From NCBI GenBank assembly GCA_031216915.1, contig CM062289.1, positions 250,351,113-250,415,112 of the forward strand: a DNA stretch of 64,000 nucleotides, in the 5' to 3' direction. Below, one piece after another: positions 33,568 to 45,901 of this stretch; position 1 is the stretch's first letter, and each line of letters begins with the position of its first letter. A program made the position numbers and the translations under genes. The notes below the pieces were generated by a model that was given only the letters and a program-made list of their open reading frames with translations, made no database searches and was not told the DNA's origin. The stretch comes from Pictodentalium vernedei. Its lineage: Eukaryota > Mollusca > Scaphopoda > Dentaliida > Dentaliidae.

Positions 33568-35647
33568 CATTTGTTACGGAAAGTTTAGTTTGTGGATACG
33601 GTGTTACATGAGGCTAAGTGAGAACAATATTAGACGGGGCTTACTGAGCTTGGTGTGACACCTTATCGGTCAACTAAACATCCCGTAACATATTTATTTC
33701 GCCAGCCGTTTTTTCTCCAAAATTTCATCATTGGATGTTTTTACAACCCTTTTTTATGTTTTCGTTACATTTTCCTATCGGCATTTTTATTTTCTTTTTG
33801 CAAAAGCAGACGAGAAGTGATGCAACATCTTCTCGATCGCCAATAAAATTACCGATTTATTATCTACAACATTTTGGCTGCATTTACAATTCTGTCCGCT
33901 TTCCGACGCCTTGAATTGAAAACAAACTTTCTAAAGTGTCAATAAGACGAACTCAGACTGCAATAAAAACAAAATGGCGGACAGTGACAATTAATATACT
34001 GCCAATGTCGGTGTATTGAATTAATACAGGGTCACTGTTGACCATTATTGTCTAGGTGTTCATAGGTCCTCATTTACTGGGTATGACAGCTCATTGGTTA
34101 ATCTATCTGGCTGTCGTAAAAATTCATGATAAAGTGTCCTCCACAAAAGTAATGCTTTTGTTCCGCCCTGTAACAATTTCAAGCCTATGTTTAGCCCGCT
34201 CTTTGTTATAACAGTGACTTTTCTGCGTGGACAACACATTACTGCAAGCCTTGTGTGCTTAATAGGAATGATGTTTGATATTTTTATTGGACGTTATTCA
34301 CTTTGTATTTTGAAACTTATTTGCTCTGAGATTTAAGCCTGTTTACACTGTATACTTGGATGGAATAGTATGCAACACGTCTATTTACCACGAATGTGCC
34401 AACCCACTATGCATTTTTAAATACGACATAAGAATAATTTGCATACAGTTTTTTACCAACATTGTTTCGTCCCTTGGTTGGAACAAGGCGCCATTGTCGG
34501 AAAAAAGCCTTCGCCACCAATGGTGTTAAACGCCCCCCTCTATTTATCTCAGAATAATGTTCACACAGGCAAAGCCCCGCCCCCACCCCACCCTGCCTAC
34601 GTATGGCTTGCCCTCTACAAAAGGTATGCTGTCTTCCTAAATACCAATAGCTCCCTGAGCTCAGCTTCTTATTTTTGATCCTATACATCGACTTGGCCCG
34701 CGACAGTTCCTATTCTAAATATAAGCTCTGTCGCCCCCCCCCCCCCCCCTTACATTACAACTTGCCTATACTTCCTCACCGATGCGGCACCTCCTCTATA
34801 CTATTGCATGGGGCCTCCCCAGCTCCTACGACCCACAACTTACACGCCTTCAGAATGGAATTCAATTTTCGAGAAATCCCCCAATTTTTATTTCGATTGA
34901 ACATCAAATCTCATTTTAATGGGTTTTTTTTTAACTTATCCACTAAGATCTATCTTAATTTAATATTCGCTTTTAAGTTCCTTTTGAAAGCATCGCTTTT
35001 GGGGCGTATTTTGACATTCGATGACAAAACAGATGCGTGATATGGGTGTGTGTTCAGAATCTGTGGGATGTACTGTTTTTACAACAATTACCTATTAACT
35101 GGACATAATTACACAGATTGTGACTACAGGAGAGCAATAGCTTCCACTACGTTTAATCTCGTACCAGGCATCTCATTATTGCGCTGAACGGAAACGCGGT
35201 AATGGACATAAAATTCCATGCTTAATTAGCAGCGCATGACTTGTCGCTGGTCTGTTTAAGTGACAAATCAGCTTTTGGAGTTCATCATACAAACGCACAT
35301 TCTTTTACCTTTGGCCCGAACGAGAAAAATTATCAAAGGTATATACACTTTTAAACAACAAAATCGAAAAGTCAAGCTATCACATTGACAGACATCTGCT
35401 GCTCACGCATTGCAGATAGTGCCTTCTTCCACTCGCAGGACTATTTGCACTACACATTTTCATGAAATCGTTTTGAACGAGAACCATAATTGTTGTGAAC
35501 GTATAACGGATTTATGTGATGCAATTATGCTGCATTTGTGAAGAAAACAGTTTAAAAGAAAAAAACGATGTTTTTTACACAGACTAACTTGTCGCTTGTT
35601 TTTTTTTCTTCTGTCTGCTGCCTCCGAATGAGATTATAAGATTCTTT
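33568..35647. other. intergenic, no gene seen
   Basis: A 121-codon plus-strand frame (34675-35040) and a 93-codon minus-strand frame (34407-34688) show no family. A poly(C) run is at 34734-34749. Confidence 0.4.
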
Positions 35648-35900
35648 TTAATCCTTCGCCCAACGTAATGGCCAAAACAGGCCAGCGCTGTTCACAAAAA
35701 TCACCATTCAGTTTTCATTATGTTTTTCCATTCTTGTCTCAATAACATAACTGATGAGCTCTCATTGGAACGAGCTCATTGAGCTCGTTCCAATGAGTGG
35801 TCATAAGCTATGTTTTGGACGCAAAAATGAAAAAAATAGTTATTCAGGAATTTTGTTTGCAAGTATCGTCATCCACTCGTCGTATTAGGTAAAGGGTTCA
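35648..35900. mobile_element. family-A TTAA MITE
   Basis: Left edge TTAATCCTTCGCCCAACG, right edge GGTAAAGGGTTCA (TTAA mutated). The core reads GGAACGAGCTC-ATT-GAGCTCGTTCC. Confidence 0.85.
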
Positions 35901-36836
35901 GCAAGGAGAAATAACAACATCCACGACAATTAAAACATGTCCATTTAAGTCCTATTAGTTTCCCTTGGTTTGTTTCCAAACATACTTTAGTACCCTTAAT
36001 TGGAACGAACTTGCTGTGTTTGCTCCAGTGTGAGACCATAAGGTTTCGTTCCGGAGAAGCCATGTGATCTTTGTTCCACCTCTATAGAGCCTCCTATTGT
36101 ATTTTTTTTCTAGATTTGTTGGTTAAAGTGTTAACTTTTTGTCACTTTACCTCCGCATAACACAGCGCGTAACGAACGACAATAAACAGGTTGACACGTC
36201 ACCTTGTTATTAACTTCCCCTAGATATGACATCGAATACTAAGCACTTGTGATTGGGTTAGAGAAAAAATCGAAATGGAGCCCATCGATTCTGATGAAGC
36301 GAATGGAATTTTATTCTCCGGCTTGATGTCAGTGAGAACATCCATTTAGTTGAGGCTGGTAACTTTGTATACCTTTAAAATGTTACACGGTTTTCTCGAC
36401 AAAGGGTTGTCAATGAAAAAGAAAAGAGTTTGTCAATACATTTTGGTAAGTGTGACTCATACATTTAACTTATGTTTAGATAATTACTTTTGTTTTTCAG
36501 AACTTCTGTATATTTTAACATTCTTAAATTTAATTTCCAAAGTCTCCGAGGTTCTAAATAGTAAATTTCATCTGGATCAAGGTTCAAATGCTGTGAGAAG
36601 CCAAACCACGCACAAGTGATGTTACACCTTACCTCCTCCCGGGTTCAGGAAGCGCGTTGCCAGCGTGGACATCGCATCTTCTTTGCCCTTTGTCTACGGG
36701 AGTGCGCCAAGGCTAGAAAGTACAGTTTTGTTATAAGAAAAACAAATAACCATTATCTTCGTATACGGGCTGATCAAATAGACAATTAGTTTAAAAAATC
36801 CTTCCGCAAATTGGCCTATTACTGTGTAACAACAAT
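35901..36836. other. intergenic, possible degraded MITE
   Basis: 35990-36134 may hold a very old A-type MITE: TTGGAACGAACTTGCTG, GGTTTCGTTCC and a terminal TTAAAGTGTTAA. Otherwise nothing is recognised. Confidence 0.35.
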
Positions 36837-37018
36837 TTGAACCCAGAGTTCCTGAATGGGATACCGAGATCTTTTTGTTCTGGTTATAGTTCTCTTTGTA
36901 ATCATTTCATGCTACAGCCGATGATCGTTCTTAACCAGTTGGTGTTCATCATTTTGTTTGCTCGTCCACCGTCGACCTTTCTTTCCCCAAAAATTCATAT
37001 TCCCGGGTTGAGAAAGTG
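36837..37018. mobile_element. probable family-C MITE relic
   Basis: The right part TTTGCTCGTCCACCG...CGGGTTGAGAAAG parallels the right end of the 37462 element (TCTGCTCGTCCACTACC...CGGGTTGAAAGGG). The left half is not clearly matched. Confidence 0.4.
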
Positions 37019-37461
37019 CTCATTGCAGAGTCAATATTTGCAAATCAATTCAGTAATATTCATCCAATATAGCTTCTTTTTTACATGCCAATTTAAATTG
37101 GGGCGGAGGGGAGAGTGTGCTTCTTTTTTCAAAATGCTCCAGTGAGGATCTTCTATATTTCTCGCTATATTGCCTGGCTGGCTGAAACTCTACGAGTGCG
37201 TTTTGCATGCCATTGTTTTGTACTGCAGTATTATTATTGGTTTATTAGTTGCAATCACTATCCAGATATTGTTTATAAAACTTTCAAAATATTCATGTGT
37301 GTTAACACATCTCTTTAAAATATTAGTATATGCAAGAGCCAAAAGACAATTGACATGTTTATTCCAACGAGGACTTACTGGCAAAAAAATGAGAGGGAAC
37401 TGAATTAAAATAATAATGATAACCAAAATAATAGTAGATGTTGTCTTTTCTGGAATGTGGG
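37019..37461. other. intergenic, no gene seen
   Basis: A 115-codon minus-strand frame (37190-37537) runs into the next MITE; no family. Confidence 0.45.
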
Positions 37462-37705
37462 TTAACCCTTTCAACACAAGCGCCTTGGAAGGTATCATAT
37501 CATCCAATTCTGTCAACGATGAAATGGATGAAACCATCCTGGTTTGTTGGGAGGTTCAGTAATAATTTAATCCAACAGCTCTATCGAGCTGTTGGATTAA
37601 ATTTTCCCCAAGCCTCGCTTCAGATGTTTTCCTCTTTATATCGTCTGCTCGTCCACTACCATTTTCTTCACGCAAAAAAATTGCACACCGGGTTGAAAGG
37701 GTTAA
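37462..37705. mobile_element. TTAA MITE, family C
   Basis: TTAACCCTTTCAACAC ... GGGTTGAAAGGGTTAA, TTAA at both edges. The centre is a perfect hairpin AATTTAATCCAACAGCTC / GAGCTGTTGGATTAAATT. The ends resemble families A, B and D, but the interior is distinct. Confidence 0.8.
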
Positions 37706-38515
37706 GGGAAAACTAAGTTCACAAAAAAACTATATTACTGTACAAGGTAGTTTGTTTCCTGGTGTTACAATAGCGAGGCATAAAGCTGATAATTCCCGAA
37801 AACGGACACCGTGGTGCGACACTCCAGTACTGTGGACACCGCTAAGGCATTTCTCGTTTTGATCTGATCTCAATCGGGTCGCCACATATTCTACACAGAT
37901 GGGCCAGAAATTCAGTAACTAAAACGTGCAGAATCAAGAAGGATTCAGAAATAGTATCGGGGATACGAATGCAAATTTGTCCGTGTCTTTCTCGGTAGTT
38001 GAGATTTTACAGTGCTGTGGGTAGAAACCTGACTGAGAATTTTTACCAGATCGCGACCCATTTGCGATTCGATGAAACTAAAATTCTCTGCCCCCTATTT
38101 GCCAACATGGTGTCGCGAGTATTTGAATATCATAGAACGGATCATGGTTTGAAAAGAACAGGAACTCGGTAATTCATGTTTGATTATCGGAGGTTGCAGA
38201 TTTTGGGCCCAGGATGTTTCGATGCGTTACTTTTTCGGTCATATACTGTTGTCTTACCAGGCGTCTAGGTCAAAGTAATCTTATGTGAAAGAATTCGCTT
38301 GTTGGTAATTGTTTTCTGACAGGGTTTTTGATAGTGACAGGAACCCTTAAAAATTGTTTCAGAACATATCTGTAAAAACCTGAAAAAGAATTTAAGGAAG
38401 CTGAGGTAGCATTCTTAAAGAAGGCAGCTAAGAGGGGCTTTGAAATTAAACAAAAATTGTGACACAATTTGCTTGTTTGAATGTCATATATTTTACATAT
38501 CATTCTTATAGAATT
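37706..38515. other. intergenic with dispersed motif
   Basis: 38035-38095 holds a copy of the dispersed inverted motif (ACCAGATCGCGACCC), preceded by CAGTGCTGTGGGTAG as in the 46-kb copy. Confidence 0.5.
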
Positions 38516-38748
38516 TTAACCCTTTATCCAAAGCATCAGTTATCAAACTTTGTTGATTTAATTATTGTTTTTCATTTGTTTAAACATTTTCAACAACACC
38601 ATATCATGTACCGCTAAACAGAACGATCACGAAGTGCTCGTTCCAATGAAGAGTCACATGATATGGTTTTGTTGATATTGTTTGAAAAAATAATATTTTT
38701 TTTAACTGCTCAATTTTCACATTATGCGGGCGATTAGTAAAGGATTAA
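38516..38748. mobile_element. family-B TTAA MITE, diverged
   Basis: TTAACCCTTTATCCAAAGC ... AGTAAAGGATTAA. Arms AACACCATATCATGT / ACATGATATGGTTTTGTTG are clear; the left half of the core is eroded (AGAACGATCACG against GTGCTCGTTCC). Confidence 0.75.
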
Positions 38749-38787
38749 AAGTCATTATTATTTGCTTTCAGTGCCGATGAATATTGT

Positions 38788-39015
38788 TTAACCCTTGACC
38801 AAGCGTAACGACGCTATACAGCCAACGCTGTTCATAAAAATCGACCTGAATTTTTTTTATAACTTTTTCTCATTACTTATAACTCCCATTGGACGAGTTC
38901 CTGTTCCACTGACTGGTCATAAAGTACATTTTTGCAAAAAAAGGATTACTTTTAATTGTTCAAAAATTGATTTTTCCAAGTGTCAGTTTTTATTTATTTC
39001 AAGTGGAGGGTTACA
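38788..39015. mobile_element. family-A TTAA MITE, decayed
   Basis: Left end TTAACCCTTGACCAAGCGTAA and GCCAACGCTGTTCATAAAAA follow family A. The core is reduced to GGACGAGTTCCTGTTCC. The right end is hard to place. It starts only 40 bases after the 38516 element. Confidence 0.6.
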
Positions 39016-39226
39016 TAAACCTTAAATTTACTTTAAAAACATATTTTACAATATTTTGTATAGGATTCCTAAACTATGTTTTAGGCAAAAATGAAAAGAA
39101 TATAAATATTTGAACGGCAATGTTGTGGAAAATGGATACCGGACTTAGTCGTTGGTTTAGCTAAACGGTTATTTCTTTGCATGCTGCTGTTGGCTATTTC
39201 TGTCCAGATCATGAAACCTATTGCTA

Positions 39227-39473
39227 TTAACCCTTTACCTAACGAATCGCCCGCATCCGCCCGCGTAATATGCAAATTGAGCAGTTGAAAAAATTAAATT
39301 TTTCAAAATATTTCAACAAAACCATATCATGTGACCCCTCACTGGAACGAGCTCATTTAGCTCGTTCCAATGAGGGGTCACATGATATGGTTTTGTTGAA
39401 ATTTTTTGAAAAATTAAACAAAAAATTATAAAATAATAAATTTTTATATCGTCTGCGTTGGGTAAAGGGTTAG
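39227..39473. mobile_element. family-B TTAA MITE
   Basis: TTAACCCTTTACCTAACG ... GGGTAAAGGGTTAG. Core GGAACGAGCTC-ATTT-AGCTCGTTCC. Arms AACAAAACCATATCATGTGA and complement pair perfectly. Confidence 0.9.
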
Positions 39474-39660
39474 AATAAGTAAAAATTGAAGATATTTCAC
39501 CAAATTTTCCCCTGTGAATTACATTGACTTTTTGACCAATCTTCTCTTGAATGAAATTTTCATGAGTATTTTTATTAAAATTAGTCCCGGCTGACTTTCG
39601 AAAGCCATGACTTGATTTGATGAAAATTAGTTTAAAATTAATCAGTGGGTTACGAGTTAA
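39474..39660. mobile_element. TTAA MITE, family L, probable truncated copy
   Basis: Read on the minus strand it begins TTAACTCGTAACCCACTGA and has TTTTCATCAAATCAAGTC, parallel to the 23038 element. Its far end meets the 39227 MITE. Confidence 0.5.
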
Positions 39661-40139
39661 TGCCCTCTTCCATGCTCATTCGATATCAATTTGATCGGCA
39701 CGTCTGCTTGTCGTGAAGATCTAAACAACAATGTACTGTGTTGCCGAGACATTATGGACAGAAATATTTTAGACAGATACATCCTGCATTCGTAGAGAGG
39801 TAAAATGGTTCCGTGTTGAAACGCTACCTTGTAATTTGTTTAAGTGATGACATTCTTCTGGCTTCACAGCTTTTACAGCAGCCGTATACTTAATAATTCT
39901 ATTATTTGATTATTTTAATTATTTAAATGAAAAAAAAATAATAAAAATCTGAAACTGGATTTGGGAACTGTGTATGGCATTTTCCTCTATTTCCTCCCAA
40001 AAGAGTATAGTTTAGTCGAAGATGAGACAAGAGCCTTACTGCCGCCGACAACATTGGTTTTTTTTATATCTATACTTTTTAATTCACTTAACGTTTGAAA
40101 CAACACAGTAAATGTAAGATACTGTTAAACAATCGCGAC
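39661..40139. other. intergenic, no gene seen
   Basis: Nothing recognised. Confidence 0.5.
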
Positions 40140-40312
40140 TCACTAAAAATGACCATTGTTTGCCTCAGAAACATAACTCATGGCCACCTTGTAGGAATGA
40201 GCTTGTTGAGAGGTAATGGATTTCAATTTCGCAGCTGATGCTGACAATATAACAAAACCGGCAATTTTTTGTGAAGACCACTGGCCGGTTATGGCGCTTA
40301 CTTTTGTCAGGT
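40140..40312. mobile_element. family-A MITE relic
   Basis: TTTGCCTCAGAAACATAACTC, GGAATGAGCTTGTTGAG and CACTGGCCGGTTATGG occur in family-A order, but both ends and the hairpin pairing are lost. Confidence 0.45.
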
Positions 40313-41347
40313 TGAAAACAAACCTTTGACTTCAGAGATTTGAAGTGTCACCGGTCCTTACTTCTTATTTCTCTTGAAAGAGACCACACCTGCCCGAGTG
40401 AACAGAATCCAAACAAGGATATCAAGTTTCATCCCCGTTCAATCAAACCAACTAGTTATTTTATAACGCATTCCGGTTGTTCACGTGGACAGAAGTAGAT
40501 TATTCTTTTTGTGCAGCTCTTTGTCGTTTTAACTTGGATGACTATTTTTTTTTATTCATTGTTACTTTTTAAAAAATCATCATAAGGTCCGAAAATGAGT
40601 TGCGATACACTCGTTGTTCAGTCTGCATTAGGCATAGGATGTGTCAGCCACTGTATCTATTTTCAGACACTCCCAGCTTCATGCATGTCTGGGGAAGATA
40701 TAAAATGACCAGTTTAAAAAAGATCGACCTCTTGATAACAATACATCCAATATATTTGCACATTACCCCAAAATACATTACTACATTAAATATTTTACAA
40801 AATTGTTTCATAGATCATTAATTAAATTTTAAGGCGTTTAGTTGCAATGTTTTCTGGTTGTCTCCTCCCATAGGCAAACAACCACTCGAACTCGATGTAC
40901 GAGCACGCTCATTCCACCAACATTGCACTGAAGCTGTTACTCCAGTGATGTCCAAGTAGTTTGGAATCCCCCACCCCCCGCCCCCCGCTCCTCTTCACAC
41001 ACACACACAACCGCACACACATCCCCATGCCATTTATTTACACCCCTACATCTTGGTTTTGGACAAATACCTTTTTGGGTGAATGGTGAAATGGAATCCT
41101 TGTAGCACCTATGGATATCGACAATTACTGATGACTCCGGGTCCTTCTCGAAAATCGCGCCCACTTCGGTACACACATCACCAACTTCAGTATCTCCTAA
41201 ATTTGTTATCTGCGATTATACCAGTCCGCTACCTGGGATGTGTGTAGAGGAGAACGAAGAATCCAGACTGATGAGAAATCTTGCTGGAGGAATCCAAATG
41301 CTTTTTCCATGTTCATCTGCATTTCGATAATAATCAGGCCCATTTTA
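40313..41347. other. intergenic, no gene seen
   Basis: A C-rich stretch with (CA)n at 40969-41022; no gene. Confidence 0.5.
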
Positions 41348-41597
41348 TTAACCCTTTACCCAAAGTAACGGCCAAGACCGGCCAGCGCTATTCTCAAAAA
41401 TCGCCAATTAATTTTAATTATTTTCTCATTTTTTGTCTCTAAAACATAGGTTATGACCCCTCATTGGAACGAGCTCGACGAGCTCGTTCCAATGAGGGGT
41501 CATAACCTATGTTTTTGAGACAAAAATGAAAACAATCAGTTATTCAAGAATTTTGTTTGCAAGTGTCGTCTGCTTTTCAGGTTAGGTAAAGGGTTAT
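41348..41597. mobile_element. family-A TTAA MITE, well preserved
   Basis: TTAACCCTTTACCCAAAG ... GGTAAAGGGTTAT. About 60 bases on each side of the core GGAACGAGCTC-GAC-GAGCTCGTTCC pair nearly perfectly (TTTTGTCTCTAAAACATAGG / CCTATGTTTTTGAGACAAAA). Good reference copy. Confidence 0.9.
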
Positions 41598-42064
41598 CTC
41601 CTTGAAACCCAAAGTCATGCACGCGAGCCTCTCGCATTGTGTCACAGGTACTCAGATTTTAACGGCTCAAAAAAGTGATGACGAGAAAAAAACCTCAGCC
41701 AGAGTATATGTTGGAAGTGAAGTGTTTGTCTGCCTAGAAAGGTAGGCAAAACTTGCCATGAAACAACTGCTGGGCCGCAAATCTTCACATGTATTGTATA
41801 CCACACTCCCGGAAAATGTCTTTTAAATATCGCTCGATATCTGTTGTCAAGGCAGACAGAAGACAACACCTTCACGGAAGTGACACGCGTCAAGCAATAA
41901 ACAGCAATAAATTTAGATAGATACCACTCTATGTTTTCGGCGTTTGGGTGTTTTAGTTGCAAAAAAAACAATACCATCTGTTTGCGTGAGTACACGATTT
42001 ATCTCCCTGGTTAACTGGACAGACGTCTAAGTATTTCCTTGCATTCACTCATGGGATAATTCCC
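41598..42064. other. intergenic, no gene seen
   Basis: Nothing recognised; a 117-codon minus-strand frame (41642-41995) has no family. Confidence 0.45.
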
Positions 42065-42196
42065 GTACACTCCAAAATCAGACGGGTTAAAAATCAACCC
42101 AAATCAACTGGGCTGAGTGAATATGAACCATAGTTCATATGTACTCAGACCAGTTGATTTGGGTTGATTTTTAACCCAACTGAGTTTAGAATGTAC
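42065..42196. mobile_element. palindromic MITE, family H
   Basis: GTACACTCCAAAATC ... AGTTTAGAATGTAC. Inner arms GGGTTAAAAATCAACCCAAA and TTTGGGTTGATTTTTAACCC pair perfectly; the centre is ATGAACCATAGTTCAT. Single copy in the window. Confidence 0.75.
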
Positions 42197-42332
42197 CAAT
42201 GCACAAACAGTAGATGTTTTCTGTGTATCCATCTTCATCTGATAAAACTTTTCTGCTGCTATCAGTATTCTCCATTCCTTGTATCTACAAGTGCTAAGAC
42301 ATCCATATAAGAATTACGGCTTTGGTATGAGT

Positions 42333-42584
42333 TTAACCCTTTACCTAACATGAAAAGCAGACGCCACTTGCAAAAAAATTCTTGAACAACTAATTATTTT
42401 CATTTTTTGTCTAAAAAAAAAATAGGTTATGACCCCTCATTGGAACGAGCTCGACGAGCTCGTTCCAACGAGGGGTCATAATCTATGTTTTTGAGACAAA
42501 AAATGAAAAAATAATGAAAATTAACTGACCATTTTTGAGAATAGCGCTGCCCAGTTTTTGCAGTTACGTTGGGTAAAGGGTTAA
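42333..42584. mobile_element. family-A TTAA MITE
   Basis: TTAACCCTTTACCTAACATG ... GGGTAAAGGGTTAA with intact TTAA at both edges and core GGAACGAGCTC-GAC-GAGCTCGTTCC. Orientation opposite to the 41348 copy. Confidence 0.9.
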
Positions 42585-43796
42585 AAAAAACTTATACGGC
42601 TGTCTTGACGTGTGTCGAAATATTTTATGTTATAGCTTGCAGTGATATTGAACATTTGTTTGTGATGTTTTTATCCTGAAAACATGTATGGTTCGTGCAC
42701 ATCTTGGTAAACATTATAATACGTAAGTTGACGTGCTTTGTCATTACGCACTTCCACTCGTGTGTGCGGATTCGATAATACTTGGCCGCAATTGAAAGGT
42801 GAACAATCTCAAGAGGCATAAGTATCAGTTTGTCCGCTCGAGCTAACATACACTACCTTAAGCGAAAGGAAGTGTGGCCTCAAACAGTAGGTTTCAATGT
42901 TGTAACTAAAGACAAGCCACTTAATGGGCTGTCCATCCGCCGGTCGGGCCGTTCGAACGACAGTTGCCCTGTATGGCTGAAAATGAAAAATTCAGACAGC
43001 ATGAACATTAATTTTTTAAAAGTCAGCTTTTTTCGGGAAAGCGGGAGAGGTAGTTACATGGAACACTAACTATTTTCATTGACAGACGTTAACAAAGACT
43101 CTAATCTTAACTGTACCCTTAACCTGAAGTAACATTTAACACCACCCTCAAAGTTATACAACGTACAACTGACCACACAATGATTTTTCTAGTTTCATAA
43201 TGTCCCGTTGTGCACAAAAAAGTGTCCAACGCAACATGACTTGTTTCAAAAATTAGTTACAAAAATGGGCGAAACAATAAACCCGCAATGTAATCCTCGT
43301 GTCGGACCAACCGTACAAGATCGGCCGCTTGTATATTATAGTATCCGCACCCTTAGTGTTAAATGTACTGACAACTTTAGAAAATTAAGGGGAGGGGGCT
43401 AATTTTCCTGTAAATCTCTTCCAATGAAGAAAATTGTAAACCATGGCCAGTCAAATAATAAGTGTGGGAATTATTTTCTGAACGGATGGAACAGACCCAG
43501 ATACATAGCTTATTTAAACCTGACCACGAAATTTCGCAACCACGTCATCGTTTTCTCTTTTCTACATCAAGAGAGTGTTTGAGGTAGAATGAAGTGTTAT
43601 CATTGAAAAGGTTCTATTTTTTAAATATTATTTGACAGTGAAGTAGCTCATAAAGATCTTCCATCACTGTTCCGTACACACCTGTAAATTACGACAGAAG
43701 ATTATCTGGTACCAAGGCTGGTACCCAGGCTGGCTCTGTTTGCTCTGGTCTAGTGTTACTCAGTGCACCTGGTTAACACGGTTCGTCAATATTTGT
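42585..43796. other. intergenic, no gene seen
   Basis: Only short frames without family. A GGTACCAAGGCTGGTACCCAG duplication lies at about 43710-43732. Confidence 0.45.
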
Positions 43797-43951
43797 TTAA
43801 TCCTTTACCTAACATGAAAAGCAGACGACACTTGCAGCAACAAAAATTCTTGAATAACTATTTTTTTTCATTTTTGTCTCAAAAACATAGGTTATACCCC
43901 CTCTTTGGAACGAGCTCATGGAGCTCGTTCCAAAGTGGGGTCATAACCTAT
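43797..43951. mobile_element. family-A TTAA MITE, 3'-truncated
   Basis: TTAATCCTTTACCTAACATG through the core GGAACGAGCTC-ATG-GAGCTCGTTCC to CATAACCTATGT, then broken. A different MITE-like end (CCCTTACCTAACAC) follows immediately. Confidence 0.75.
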
Positions 43952-44098
43952 GTCCCTTACCTAACACAAAGGGAGGACTACACGTATCAAACAATTTCTT
44001 CAAATATCAAAGTTTTTCAATGTGTCGACTAAATATGACGCCTCGTTGGGACAAGCTTAACGAACTGGTTCCAGGAGTTCGTGTCAGGATGTGGTTGT

Positions 44099-44129
<31 letters not shown>

Positions 44130-44190
44130 GGCATAAACTCTGTTTTTTAGTCAAAAAAATTGGGAAAATAAGAAACAAATCAAGGCTTTT
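43952..44190. mobile_element. diverged MITE-like palindrome
   Basis: Starts CCCTTACCTAACACAAAGG and has TATGACGCCTCGTTGGGACAA / CTGGTTCCAGGAG, then a (GT)n-poly(G) tract (44093-44130) and GCATAAACTCTGTTTTTTAG. The layout mirrors family A but the sequence is far diverged; a related subfamily is inferred. Confidence 0.4.
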
Positions 44191-44508
44191 TCTTCGAGAG
44201 GAGAGGGATAGCACTTGCTGTTTATTTCCGCTGTATTAGTTTAAGGATTAAACATAATTCACTGAGCAATACAGATGCCAATAGTTGTGTGACGCCTGTA
44301 AAGGAATATATGAATATAATCTCTCAAATGAACACGTTGAAGAAACACGCATTATTCTAGTTTATTATATGTCCGTAAAACAGGAGGAATGTTTCAGCTA
44401 ATTGACCTCTTGGTTTACGAGCTGAAACTTTACTTGCGTTTTTTATGTTTTGTCACAGAATATGAGTAAGTGCAAATGTAGCATTGCATCCCGAAGATGT
44501 CTGGTGAT

Positions 44509-45114
44509 AACGCATACGTTTATTGCTTATTTGTTTATTGGCTTTTAACCCTTTACCCAACGTAACGATTAAAACCGGCCAGCGCTATTCACAAAAAACG
44601 CCAATTAATTTTTATTATTTTTTCATTTTTTGTCTCAGAAACCTAGGTTATGGCCCCTCGTTCGAACGAGCTCGTTCCAATGACGGGTCATAACCTGTGT
44701 TTCTGAGACAAAAAATGAAAAAAATTAGTTATTTAAGAATTTTGTTTGCAAGTGTCGACTGCTTTTCATGTTAGGTAAAGGGTTAACGAACGACACTTTT
44801 CACACCCAGCATCGTATCAGACAGTTTTACCGGAGGGGAAAACCGGAGCATCCGGAGAGAACCACCGAGCAGCAAGAATAACCGACATACCTTCCAACTT
44901 ACTAACACTGCACGAGCAAAGGTATCAGCGGTTGATGGCAAGTGTAGCATCGATTTGCGTTTAGTACACAGCGTTACCCTGCCACGACACGGGCGATCGG
45001 GATGAGGTATTTTTCCCAAAGACCCAACGCAGTTACCACTGGTCAAAACAGACCTTTTAGTTTAAAGTCCAATGCTCTAACCACTGGAGCACCGCGCCCA
45101 AAATAACACATATG
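44509..45114 (-). mobile_element. tRNA-derived SINE containing a nested MITE
   Basis: On the minus strand the head at 45104-45045 reads GGGCGCGGTGCTCCAGTGGTTAGAGC (A-box-like in part), followed by a diverged SINE body and a TTTATTGG...TTAA tail at 44519-44548. Imperfect 10-bp flanks AACGCATACG (44509) and AACACATATG (45105) may be the TSD. A family-A MITE occupies the TTAA of the tail. Confidence 0.7.
44545..44786. mobile_element. family-A TTAA MITE inside a SINE
   Basis: TTAACCCTTTACCCAACG ... GGTAAAGGGTTAA. The core is the short-loop form GAACGAGCTCGTTC. Left flank TTTATTGGCTT and right flank CGAACGACACTTTT are neighbours in intact SINEs (TTTATTGGGGTTTAACGACAC), so the element entered at TTAA and duplicated it. 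Confidence 0.9.
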
Positions 45115-45439
45115 CAGTTGCGATATAGAAGTCAATGTTTTGGGCAGCGGTTTTGTGGGATTTCTTAGAGTTATCTTAGACGAGAATTGGGCGCGTGCGT
45201 GAAACCCTTCGCCTCTTTCAGGAATACTTCACAATACTGTCTGAAGAAAAATGGACGAACCTATTTTGTGTTACGGTACTGTGATGGCGAATGTGGTCTC
45301 TTTCTCGATCCGATCGCCATCTGATGCTGACATAATAACACCATCGAATAGAGATTTCATGAATTAAATATTGCGAAAGCAAGAATGTAACAGGAGGCCG
45401 CTCAGCCTAGACAGCTGGGTCACAGCTTTTAGGAGAAGC
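45115..45439. other. intergenic, no gene seen
   Basis: Nothing recognised. Confidence 0.5.
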
Positions 45440-45901
45440 TAAATATAAGACAAGACTTCAAGTGGCATTGCTTGTGGCCTTAACCTTCATGGTATGATAG
45501 TGGGTCAAGGACATGACACAACGTTATGTTATAGGTAACAATTGTGAGACGTACGAACAAGATCTGTCACAAAAATTCAGTAACACAGACCAGACAAGGG
45601 CTTTATAACAATAACAAAAGTTTTGCTGTCTGTGACTTTAACCATGATGATATGACCTTGTATCAAAGTCGCGATACACCTTTGAGTCATGAGCAATAAT
45701 TGTACCAACTAGAAATAACATCTGTCAATCATATGAAGTTATATGGACCGGACAGAGGCTGTATAACAACATCAAAGTTTTGCTGTCTGTGACCTTGACC
45801 TTGATGATATGACCTTTGATCGAAGTCATCAACCACTTTGAGTCATGAGCAATAATTGTACCAAGTATGAAGAAGATCTGCAAACGAGCTGACGGACAAC
45901 T
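45440..45901. repeat. tandem repeat, about 160-bp unit
   Basis: Three diverged units. Units 2 and 3 share AGTTTTGCTGTCTGTGAC, then TGATGATATGACCTT and TGAGTCATGAGCAATAATTG. Unit 3 has GACCTTGACCTTGATGATAT and ends AACGAGCTGACGGACAAC. Such GACCTTGACC units are familiar from bivalve genomes. Confidence 0.7.

Noticed and set aside
44093-44130. (GT)n-poly(G) tract considered as a regulatory element
   Set aside because: Simple repeat inside a diverged MITE-like palindrome; no further support.
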